From positions 1 through 34,315 of the forward strand of contig CAZCAI010000029.1 in NCBI GenBank assembly GCA_964496595.1: a DNA stretch of 34,315 nt. Reading direction: 5' to 3'. The notes beneath the pieces were generated by a model. That model ran no database searches, was not told the DNA's origin, and saw only the letters and a list, made by a program, of their open reading frames with translations. A program made the translations under genes and the position numbers. This DNA is from JAAAOZ01 sp964496595 (GTDB lineage Bacteria; Chloroflexota; Anaerolineae; B4-G1; SLSP01). This document shows positions 1 through 7,101 of the stretch, piece after piece (the stretch's first letter is position 1; the number at the start of each line of letters is the position of its first letter).

Positions 1-148
1 GTAGCTCTCACCATATCTACCGCTTTTGCTTTGGGAATCATTGCGCATCCCGGTTTCATGTGGGGTTTTGCCCTCCCCTGGATTTAGTCTATACTGATTT
101 TGACCATGGTTAAGCTTTTTGCAAGAATATTGAGCTTTAGGCCTGACC

Positions 149-182
149 TTGACAACTTTTAACTTGCAACTTGTAACTTTTT
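149..182 (+). promoter_or_regulatory. Predicted sigma70-type promoter of degV, built in heptamer repeats
   Basis: A perfect -35 TTGACA lies at 149-154 and a -10 TGTAAC (4 of 6 matches) at 172-177, with a 17-base spacer. The spacer and -10 are made of four tandem AACTTNN heptamers (154-182). The degV ATG at 207 follows an AGGAG at 196-200. Read from the sequence only; no transcript data. Confidence 0.5.
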
Positions 183-206
183 AACTGATTTTCATAGGAG
201 AGACCG

Positions 207-1067
207 ATGCCAAACCATAAAATTGCCCTTGTGACGGACAGTACATGCGATCTGCCGGCGGCGTACCGTGAGAAATACGACGTTCACGTTCAGCCGCTCA
301 CCATCATCTGGGGGGAAGAGCAGTTGCGTGAGGGTGTGGACATCCAGCCGGAGGAATTTTATCGTCGGCTGGAGAGCGATCCAGTATACCCAACGACCTC
401 GCAGCCCACACCACAGGATTTCCTGACGACCTACGAGCAGCTCGAGGCGGAGGGCGCGGAGGAGATCGTCGCTATTCTCATCAGCAGCGCCATGAGCGGA
501 ACCTTACAGGCGGCTCACACGGCTGTGGAGATGGCCGACATCCCTGTGCATCTGGTCGATTCCAGGACAAACTCGATGGGCCTGGGCTGGCAGATCGTGG
601 CGGCGGCCCGCGTGCGAGAATCGGGCGGGGATGTGGAGGCGATGATCGCGGCGGCCAACGCGGCCCGCGAGCGGATGGCCTACATCATCGCGCTGGATAC
701 GCTGGAATATCTGCATCGCGGCGGACGCATCGGCGGCGCAAGCCGGTTCATCGGCACGCTGCTGAATCTCAAGCCGCAGATCTACGTCAATCACGAGACC
801 GGCGAGGTGGAAGGCGGACGGCGCACGCGCACCCGCCGTCGCGCCGTCGATGCGCTCTACAAGGACTTCTTCGCGCAGGTGGATATCAACCGGCCGATGC
901 ACATCGCGGTACTGCACAACGCCGCGTTAGAGGACGCCGAGGCGCTCGCGGCCCGCGTCGAGCGCGAGTACGCGCCGGAGGAACTGCTCATTAGCATCGT
1001 CTCGCCCGTGTTGGGCGTCCACACCGGCCCCCGCGCCATCGCGCTCTGTGGATATTCGGAGGGGTAA
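207..1067 (+). CDS. degV: DegV family fatty-acid-binding protein
   Basis: 286 aa, the usual DegV length. DegV/FakB proteins bind one fatty acid and, in Firmicutes, present it to the kinase FakA; no FakA partner is visible here. Family hallmarks are seen in order: VTDSTCDLP near residue 9, TSQPTP near 64, ISSAMSGT near 93 (the Ser-containing loop that holds the acyl carboxylate), YLHRGGRIG near 168 and GVHTGPRAIAL near the end. ATG at 207 is preceded by AGGAG with 6-base spacing. A small zinc-finger gene starts 22 bases downstream on the same strand and the two share a terminator at 1383-1417, so they are probably co-transcribed. Family assignment is firm; the ligand and physiological role are not known from sequence. 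Confidence 0.93.
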   Translation: MPNHKIALVTDSTCDLPAAYREKYDVHVQPLTIIWGEEQLREGVDIQPEEFYRRLESDPVYPTTSQPTPQDFLTTYEQLEAEGAEEIVAILISSAMSGTLQAAHTAVEMADIPVHLVDSRTNSMGLGWQIVAAARVRESGGDVEAMIAAANAARERMAYIIALDTLEYLHRGGRIGGASRFIGTLLNLKPQIYVNHETGEVEGGRRTRTRRRAVDALYKDFFAQVDINRPMHIAVLHNAALEDAEALAARVEREYAPEELLISIVSPVLGVHTGPRAIALCGYSEG

Positions 1068-1089
1068 AGAAAGAAGAGAGGCTTTCCCC

Positions 1090-1326
1090 ATGTACGGATA
1101 CAAATGTGAATATTGCGATGGCACTGTGCGAGAACGGATAGTGGAACGAGAAGTTTTCAAGCACCGCCATGGCTTCGTTATCTTGGAGAATGTGCCGGTA
1201 GGCGTGTGTGATAAGTGTGGCTACCGCTATTATCACTCGACTCTGCTGCGTCGGGTTGAAGAGATCGCTGCCAAGAAGAAATCACCGGAACGAATGGAAA
1301 TGGTCCCTGTCGCAGCGTTTTCTTGA
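1090..1326 (+). CDS. Small YgiT-type zinc-finger protein
   Basis: 78 aa beginning MYGYKCEYCDG. Two CxxC knuckles (CEYC at residues 6-9 and CDKC near 39) with a short beta-rich spacer match the YgiT-type zinc finger, the same zinc fold as the N-terminus of MqsA antitoxins. ATG 1090 is chosen over a GTG at 1048 that would lie inside degV; a purine-rich GAAGAGAGG lies upstream. The HTH half of MqsA is missing, and no MqsR-like or DUF4258 toxin gene adjoins it, so it is an orphan. It could be a stand-alone antitoxin, a degraded toxin-antitoxin remnant or a small DNA- or RNA-binding protein. Confidence 0.8.
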   Translation: MYGYKCEYCDGTVRERIVEREVFKHRHGFVILENVPVGVCDKCGYRYYHSTLLRRVEEIAAKKKSPERMEMVPVAAFS

Positions 1327-1382
1327 AGCTGGTTTGGTATTGGGATGAATGTGCATTCTTCCATTCATTGTCCATGATAAGA

Positions 1383-1420
1383 AGCCCTCAGCATCGTTAC
1401 GATGCTGAGGGCTTTTTCTT
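1383..1420 (+). terminator. Rho-independent terminator after degV/zinc-finger operon
   Basis: A perfect 14-bp stem (arms 1383-1396 and 1400-1413, loop TTA) is followed by TTTTTCTT on the plus strand. It lies between the convergent zinc-finger gene and copA. On the minus strand the trailing sequence is less T-rich, so it may stop copA transcription less efficiently. Confidence 0.9.
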
Positions 1421-1447
1421 GTCTGGGCCACAAGAATTGTGGTTTCC

Positions 1448-3958
1448 CTACCGCCGATACTCCGGGCGGATGTCCACGCGGCGGAGGAGATTGGCGTTGC
1501 TCACGACGGTGATGGAGCTGGTGGCCATGGCGATCTCGGCCAGGACGGGGTGCATCCAGCCGATGACGGCGATGGGCACCATGATCACGTTGTAGAAGAA
1601 GGCCCAGAAGAGGTTCTGCTTGATCTTGCGGAAGGTGGCGCGGCTCAGGTTGATGGCTTCGACGACGCCGGTGAGTTCGCCGCGCACTAACGTCACGTCG
1701 CTGGCCTCGATGGCGATGTCGGTGCCGGTGCCGATGGCCAGGCCGACGTTGGCCTGTGTCAGGGCCGGCGCGTCGTTGATGCCGTCGCCCACAAAGGCGA
1801 CGCGCCCGTACTCCGCCTGCAACGCCTGCACTTCATCGACCTTGCCATCGGGCAGAACCTCCGCCACGACGTGATCGATGCCCACGCGCCGGGCGATGGC
1901 CTCGGCGGTGCGGCGATTGTCGCCGGTGAGCATGGCCGTGCGCACGCCCAGATCATGCAGCGCCGCGATGGCCGCCTCGGAATCCTCCTTGAGCGTGTCG
2001 GCCACGGCTAACAAGCCCGCCAACTCCCCATCGACCGCCACCAACATCGTTGTCTTGCCCTCGGCCTCCAGGCGCTCGAGGTCATCCGCCAGCGACGCGA
2101 TCTCTACGCCGGTCTCGTCCATCAGCCGGCGCGAACCGACGAGCACCCGCGCGCCGTCAATCGTCGCGACGATGCCGCGCCCGCGCTGCGCCTCGAACTC
2201 GCGCGGCTCGTCCAACGTCACGCCCGCTGCCTCCGCCCGCTTCACCACAGCCTGCGCCAACGGATGCTCCGATCCCCGCTCCGCGCTCCCGGCCCAGTAG
2301 AGCAGTTGGTTCGCTGATTCGCCCATTCGCCCATTCGTTGATTCGCCCATTCGCTCATTCTCCGATCCGATTATATCCGTCACCTCCGGCTTGCCCTTCG
2401 TGATGGTGCCGGTCTTATCGAAGATCACGATGCCCACATCCTTGAGCGTCTGGATCGCCTCGCCGCTGCGGATGAGGATACCGTGCTCCGCCCCCATCCC
2501 GCTGCCGACCATCAGCGCCGTCGGCGTCGCCAGGCCCAGCGCGCACGGGCAGGCGATGACAAAGACGGAGACCATCGAGACGATAGCCAACGTCAAGATG
2601 CCCAGGTTAGGATTGACCCAGGGGAGGAAGCCGCCCGTCGCCGTGAGCGCGCGCATCGCCTCCGGGAAGAGCAGGCGCGAGAAGAAGGTGAGCAGCGCGA
2701 TGGTGATGATGATGGGCACGAAGACCGCCGTGATCCTATCGGCGAAGGCCTGGATGGGCACCTTGGTGCCCTGGGCCTGCTCCACAAGCTTCACGACCTG
2801 CGCCAGGAAGGTGTCCTTGCCCACGCGCGTCGCCTCGACCTTGAGCAACCCCACCTGGTTGACCGTCGCGCCGATGACCTCGTCGCCCGGCGCCTTGGTG
2901 ACGGGCATGCTTTCGCCCGTCGCCATCGATTCGTCCACCGCGCTCTCGCCCTGGATGACGATGCCGTCGGTGGGGATCTTCTCGCCAGGCCGCACTAACA
3001 TCACATCGCCCTCCTCGACCTGCTCGATGGGGACTTCGATCTCTTCTCCGTCCTTGCCATCGCGCAGAATATGGGCCGTCTTTGCGCCTAACTCCAGCAA
3101 TTTGCGGATGGCCTGCGACGCACGGCCCTTGGCGCTCTCCTCGATGTAACGCCCGGTCAAATGGAAAGCCATGATCATCGCCGAGACGCCCGCGTAGTTC
3201 GCCACGGGCGCGAAGAATGAGAACGGCCCCGTCAGCAGCGAGGCGCCCGTCCCCAGCGTGATGAGCGTATCCATATTGGCGTAGCCGTGCAGCGCCGCGC
3301 GGATGCCGCTGGTGTAGGTCTTGCGTCCCACCCAGAAGAGCACGGGCAGCGCCAGCACGATCATCCCCAGGTTGAAGATCGGCGCGCTGGGCCACATCAC
3401 GCCGAAGAACATCTCCGGGATCATCCAGAGCATAATCACGCCGGTGAAGGCCCACGCGATCCACATGCGGCGGCGGGCCTCGGCCATTTTGCGCTCGGCC
3501 TCATCGTGGACGCTATCGGTCATGGACGATTCGGACGCCTCGCGCTCGATCACCTCGTAGCCGGCCTCGGAGACCGCGCTTTTGAAATCGCGCAGATCCG
3601 CCGCGCCGGGGACGTAGGTCACCGTGGCCTTCTCCGTCGCCAGATTGACGTTCGCCTCTAAGACGCCGGGCACCTTGCTCAGCGCCTTCTGCACGTGATT
3701 GACGCACGACGCGCAGGTCATCCCGCCGATGTTCAGCGCCATCGACTCCGTCGCCACGTCGTAGCCGGTCTCCCGCACCGCCCCGACCAGGGCCGCCGTC
3801 GGGATCTCCGTATCGAACCGGAGGCTGGCCTTCTCCGTCGCCAAATTCACGTTGACCTCGCCCATCCCCTCGACGCCGCTAAGCGCCTTCTGCACGTGGT
3901 TTACACACGACGCACAGGTCATCCCCTTGATGGGTAATTCTATCTGTTTCTCTGCCAT
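1448..3958 (-). CDS. copA: Copper-exporting P1B-type ATPase with two HMA domains
   Basis: 836 aa. Two N-terminal heavy-metal-associated domains carry GMTCASC (Cys15/Cys18 and Cys82/Cys85). Then come the membrane segments, the actuator ATGES, the Cu(I) channel motif CPC (Cys470-Pro-Cys472), the phosphorylated Asp514 in DKTGTITKG, the HPLAQAV nucleotide-binding motif, GDGINDAP, and the C-terminal MATSS signature typical of Cu(I)-ATPases. It should pump Cu(I) out of the cytoplasm. The start at 3958 (MAEKQIELP) has GGGAGGA six bases upstream, better than the ATG at 3985. Just after the phosphorylation site, residues about 534-550 are a low-complexity stretch (NERMGEST/NGRMGESA) encoded by 8-bp DNA repeats, which looks like an insertion into a surface loop. 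No copper regulator or chaperone gene is adjacent. Confidence 0.96.
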   Translation of the reverse strand: MAEKQIELPIKGMTCASCVNHVQKALSGVEGMGEVNVNLATEKASLRFDTEIPTAALVGAVRETGYDVATESMALNIGGMTCASCVNHVQKALSKVPGVLEANVNLATEKATVTYVPGAADLRDFKSAVSEAGYEVIEREASESSMTDSVHDEAERKMAEARRRMWIAWAFTGVIMLWMIPEMFFGVMWPSAPIFNLGMIVLALPVLFWVGRKTYTSGIRAALHGYANMDTLITLGTGASLLTGPFSFFAPVANYAGVSAMIMAFHLTGRYIEESAKGRASQAIRKLLELGAKTAHILRDGKDGEEIEVPIEQVEEGDVMLVRPGEKIPTDGIVIQGESAVDESMATGESMPVTKAPGDEVIGATVNQVGLLKVEATRVGKDTFLAQVVKLVEQAQGTKVPIQAFADRITAVFVPIIITIALLTFFSRLLFPEAMRALTATGGFLPWVNPNLGILTLAIVSMVSVFVIACPCALGLATPTALMVGSGMGAEHGILIRSGEAIQTLKDVGIVIFDKTGTITKGKPEVTDIIGSENERMGESTNGRMGESANQLLYWAGSAERGSEHPLAQAVVKRAEAAGVTLDEPREFEAQRGRGIVATIDGARVLVGSRRLMDETGVEIASLADDLERLEAEGKTTMLVAVDGELAGLLAVADTLKEDSEAAIAALHDLGVRTAMLTGDNRRTAEAIARRVGIDHVVAEVLPDGKVDEVQALQAEYGRVAFVGDGINDAPALTQANVGLAIGTGTDIAIEASDVTLVRGELTGVVEAINLSRATFRKIKQNLFWAFFYNVIMVPIAVIGWMHPVLAEIAMATSSITVVSNANLLRRVDIRPEYRR
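2311..2366 (-). repeat. Octamer tandem repeat inside copA
   Basis: About five to six tandem 8-bp units (plus strand ATTCGCCC and variants ATTCGTTG, ATTCGCTC) lie inside the copA reading frame. Three units equal 24 bp, so the protein shows an 8-residue repeat. Frame is kept. Confidence 0.85.
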
Positions 3959-4005
3959 ACTGTCCTCCCCTCGCTTTGCGCGCAAGAGTATTTATTAATA
4001 CATTT

Positions 4006-4032
4006 ATCATCTTTATTATAACATAAGATGAT
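4006..4032 (-). promoter_or_regulatory. copA promoter with palindromic operator candidate
   Basis: An 8-bp inverted repeat, ATCATCTT (4006-4013) and AAGATGAT (4025-4032), encloses a perfect minus-strand -10 TATAAT (plus 4015-4020). The -35 region is poor, as expected for a promoter needing an activator or tightly controlled by a repressor. The position about 50 bases upstream of copA and the symmetry suggest a metal-sensor site, but the sensor family cannot be named. Confidence 0.5.
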
Positions 4033-4088
4033 TAGAATGGTATTAGTCCCGAGGGGGAAACATCGAAGCAGCAAAACATCAAAACAAC

Positions 4089-4126
4089 AAAAAAGCCCCT
4101 TCGACGCGATGATCGCATCAAAGGGG
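4089..4126 (-). terminator. Rho-independent terminator of the cyclase-uvrB gene
   Basis: On the minus strand GCCCCTT and AAGGGGC (plus 4095-4126, with an inner GATGCGA/TCGCGTC stem) form a long hairpin followed by TTTTTT (plus 4089-4094). It lies about 210 bases beyond the uvrB stop, so the tandem repeat at 4133-4327 is inside the predicted 3' UTR. Confidence 0.85.
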
Positions 4127-4132
4127 CAATTT

Positions 4133-4327
4133 ACCCTTGCGAAGGTTGGGGATGCTACCGCTTATCGCGATGATTTTGGTGTGTGCGGATGATCGTGTCA
4201 TCACGATTTACCGCAACCTTCGGCAGATTCACCCTTGCGAAGGTTGGGGATGCTACCGCTTATCGCGATGATTTTGGTGTGTGCGGATGATCGTATCATC
4301 ACGACCTACCGCAACCTTCGCAAGGTT
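4133..4327. repeat. Tandem 98-bp structured repeat pair with 14-bp inverted ends
   Basis: Two copies (4133-4230 and 4231-4327) are almost identical for about 90 bases. The outer ends of the pair, 4135-4148 (CCTTGCGAAGGTTG) and 4312-4325, are perfect inverted repeats. Within each copy the ends (CGAAGGTTG and CAACCTTCG) pair, and an inner GATGAT-ACG-ATCATC hairpin (second copy) is visible, so the minus-strand transcript can form two multi-stem structures. The sequence between copA and uvrB (3959-4337) otherwise holds only the copA promoter and the uvrB terminator. It could be a MITE-like element, a REP-type repeat or a structured 3' UTR. Confidence 0.8.
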
Positions 4328-4337
4328 CGGCTCGTGT

Positions 4338-7016
4338 CTATTTCTTCTTATCCCGTTTCCACAGGGGCGCTTTCTCCTCTAAGATGCCCCGCAGTTCGAG
4401 GATTTGATCGCGCAGGGTGGCGGCTTTCTCGAACTCCCAGGCCTCGGCGGCGGTGCGCATCTCTTTCTCCAGCGTGCGGATCATCCGCTCCAGCGCGGCC
4501 GGCGGCATCTGAGCCGGCTTGAGGTCGAGGCCGCTCTCCTCCTTCGCCTCGGCGCGCACGCGGTCGGTCAGGTCGCGGATCTCCTTGACGATGGCCTGCG
4601 GCTCGACGCCGTGCTCCTCGTTGTACGCCCGCTGCTTCTCGCGCCGCTCGGTCGTCTCGTCGATGGCCTCGCGCATCGCGTCCGTGACCTTATCCGCGTA
4701 CATGATCACCGTGCCCTCGATGTGGCGGGCGGCGCGGCCCATCGTCTGGATCAGAGCCGTCGCGCTGCGCAGGAAGCCCTGCTTGTCGGCGTCCAAGATC
4801 GCCACCAGGCTCACCTCCGGCAGGTCCAGCCCCTCGCGGAGGAGGTTGATGCCCACGACGACGTCATATTGGCCCATGCGCAGATCGCGCAGAATCTCAA
4901 TTCGCTCGATGGTATCGATCTCGCTGTGCAGGTAGGTGACCTTGATGTTCATCTCGCGCAGGTAGTCGGCCAGATCCTCCGACATCCGCTTGGTGAGGGT
5001 GGTGACGATCACGCGCTGGCCGTGCTGCACCCGCTCGTTGATACGGCCCACCAGATCATCGACCTGGCCCTCGGTGGGCAGAATCTCGATCTTCGGGTCC
5101 AGAATCCCAGTCGGACGGATGACCTGATCGACCACCTGATCCGCCTTCCCCATCTCGTAATCGGCCGGGGTGGCGCTGGTGTAGATGACCTGATTCAGCC
5201 GGGTGTTGAACTCATCGAAGCGCAGAGGCCGATTATCCAACGCGGAGGGCAGGCGGAAGCCGAAATCCACCAGCGTCTGCTTGCGGCTTCGATCCCCGTG
5301 ATACATCCCGCGCACCTGCGGGACGGCCATGTGCGATTCGTCCACGATCATCAAAAAATCATCGGGGAAGTAGTCAATCAGCGTCCACGGCGGCGATCCG
5401 GCGGGCCGTTGATCCATGTGAAGGGAGTAGTTCTCGATGCCGGAGCAGTAGCCGATCTCCCGCATCATCTCCAAATCGTAGCGCGTGCGCTGCTCCAATC
5501 GCTGCGCCTCCACCAACTTATTCGCGTCCTGCAACTCCGCCAGGCGCTCCTCCAGCTCCGCTTCGATATCGATGACCGCCTGTTTTTGCTTCTCCTCGGA
5601 GGTGACGTAATGGCGCGCGGGGAAGATTCTGACCTGTTTGGGGCGGGCCAACACCTCGCCGGTGAGCGGATTGACCTCCGTGATGCGCTCGATCTCATCG
5701 CCCCAGAACGAGATGCGGAAGGCCGTTTCCGTGTAGGCCGGGCGGATCTCCAGCACGTCGCCGCGCGCGCGGAAGGTGCCCCGCCGAAAATCGATGTCGT
5801 TGCGCTCGTAGTAGATGGCGACCAGATGGCGCATCACCTTTTCGCGCCGGATCTGCTGCCCCACCTCCAGCGGCAGGATCACCTTGCCCCACTCCTGCGG
5901 ATTACCGAGCGCGTAGATGCACGAGACCGAGGCCACGACGATCACATCGCGCCGGGTCATCACGGCGGCGGTGGCCGCCAGGCGCAGGCGCTCGATCTCC
6001 TCGTTGATGTCGGAGTCCTTCTCGATGTAGAGATCGTGCTGCACAACGTAGGCTTCCGGCTGATAGTAATCGTAGTAGGAGACGAAATACTCGACCGCGT
6101 TGTTCGGGAAAAGCTCGCGGAACTCCGAGTAGAGCTGCGCGGCCAACGTCTTGTTGTGGGCCAACACCAGCGTCGGCTTCTGCACCTGCTCGATCACGTT
6201 GGCGATGGTGAAGGTCTTGCCGGTGCCGGTCGCCCCCTTGAGCACCTGGTGGCGATAGCCATTTTCCAGGCCCTCGACTAACTCGTTGATGGCCTGCGGC
6301 TGGTCGCCCGTGGGCTGCATCGGGCTGTTGATGGCCAACTGATGCTCGGTGAAAGCGGTCGATTCGGCGTAGGTCGGCGGGTGGAACTTCTTGGCGCTCG
6401 GCGGGAGGAAGTTGTTTTGCAGCCCCGGCACGATGACCTGGAAGATGCGCTCCGGGTGGACGAGATCTTTCAGGCGGTAGGTGCCTAAATCGCGCAGATC
6501 AACCGCCCCTTTGCCGTTGGTCGCGTTGGCGCTCGAATCGACTGGGGCTTTCCCCTCGGTGAGTTCGTCGGGCAGCAATTGCAGATGTTCCGCCGTCTCG
6601 ATGTGCTGTTGCGTCATCGCGGAGAGGAGGATCTGCCCGCCGTGGCCGGCGGCGGTCAGGCGCGCCACGCGATTGACCGTCGGGCCGAAATAATCCCCAT
6701 GACGGACTTTGGCCGGGCCGGTGTGGATGCCCATCCGTACCTTGACCTCGCATGCGCCCCAGTCCTCCGCTTGGAGCGCGTGCTGGGCCGCGATAGCCGC
6801 CACAACCGCGTCCGTGGCCTGGGTGAACGTCGCGCAGAAGGCATCACCCACCGTCTTGAAGATGTGGCCTTCGTGCTGCTCGATGGCCTCGCGCAGGATC
6901 GCGTTGTGGCGCGTCAGCGCGCGTTGCATCGCCTCCGTGTGGTGCTCCCAAAGTTGCGTGCTGCCCTCAATATCGGTGAAGAGAAAGGTCACCGTGCCCG
7001 TGGGTAGGTTATTCAT
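4338..7016 (-). CDS. uvrB: Class III adenylate cyclase domain fused to full-length UvrB
   Basis: 892 aa in one uninterrupted frame. Residues 6-200 are a class III cyclase homology domain: metal aspartates D15 (FLFTDIEGST) and D58 (KTVGDAF), adenine-selecting K54 and D108, transition-state N115 and R119 (FGPTVNRVARL), then the PERIFQVIVPGL tail common to cyclases fused to regulatory ATPases. After a 30-residue linker, residues 230-892 are a complete UvrB: TGDQP, Walker A GATGTGKT (261-268), the YYDYYQPEAY beta-hairpin (314-323), DESH (559-562), the QTMGRAAR helicase motif (757-764) and a C-terminal UVR domain (842-877) that binds UvrC. UvrB verifies DNA damage handed over by UvrA and loads UvrC. 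The UvrB part (about 665 aa) is of normal length, so nothing was lost. No good ribosome site precedes it (a TTG at 6338 and ATG at codon 233 are weak candidates), so the fusion should be the main product. Cyclase activity is predicted from residues, not shown. Confidence 0.95.
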   Translation of the reverse strand: MNNLPTGTVTFLFTDIEGSTQLWEHHTEAMQRALTRHNAILREAIEQHEGHIFKTVGDAFCATFTQATDAVVAAIAAQHALQAEDWGACEVKVRMGIHTGPAKVRHGDYFGPTVNRVARLTAAGHGGQILLSAMTQQHIETAEHLQLLPDELTEGKAPVDSSANATNGKGAVDLRDLGTYRLKDLVHPERIFQVIVPGLQNNFLPPSAKKFHPPTYAESTAFTEHQLAINSPMQPTGDQPQAINELVEGLENGYRHQVLKGATGTGKTFTIANVIEQVQKPTLVLAHNKTLAAQLYSEFRELFPNNAVEYFVSYYDYYQPEAYVVQHDLYIEKDSDINEEIERLRLAATAAVMTRRDVIVVASVSCIYALGNPQEWGKVILPLEVGQQIRREKVMRHLVAIYYERNDIDFRRGTFRARGDVLEIRPAYTETAFRISFWGDEIERITEVNPLTGEVLARPKQVRIFPARHYVTSEEKQKQAVIDIEAELEERLAELQDANKLVEAQRLEQRTRYDLEMMREIGYCSGIENYSLHMDQRPAGSPPWTLIDYFPDDFLMIVDESHMAVPQVRGMYHGDRSRKQTLVDFGFRLPSALDNRPLRFDEFNTRLNQVIYTSATPADYEMGKADQVVDQVIRPTGILDPKIEILPTEGQVDDLVGRINERVQHGQRVIVTTLTKRMSEDLADYLREMNIKVTYLHSEIDTIERIEILRDLRMGQYDVVVGINLLREGLDLPEVSLVAILDADKQGFLRSATALIQTMGRAARHIEGTVIMYADKVTDAMREAIDETTERREKQRAYNEEHGVEPQAIVKEIRDLTDRVRAEAKEESGLDLKPAQMPPAALERMIRTLEKEMRTAAEAWEFEKAATLRDQILELRGILEEKAPLWKRDKKK

Positions 7017-7101
7017 TGGCTCTACACTCCGTGTTTTAAATTAGCGTCTCAGCGTCGTAGCGATATGATTGACGCTCTCTATTCTATCACATTCCTGCAC
7101 T

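Noticed and set aside
3959..3985. Upstream ATG of copA
   Set aside because: The extra residues include the translated ribosome site GGGAGGA; the ATG at 3958 has correct spacing and matches CopA family starts.
4133..4327. CRISPR array or IS element
   Set aside because: Only two direct copies without spacers, and no transposase or cas gene nearby.
4404..6281. A 625-codon open frame antisense to uvrB
   Set aside because: The opposite strand has every conserved UvrB motif; the antisense reading has no recognisable domain and is a by-product of GC-rich codon use.
6336..6338. Independent TTG start for a UvrB-only product
   Set aside because: No ribosome site of useful strength precedes it; a minor product cannot be excluded but is not supported.
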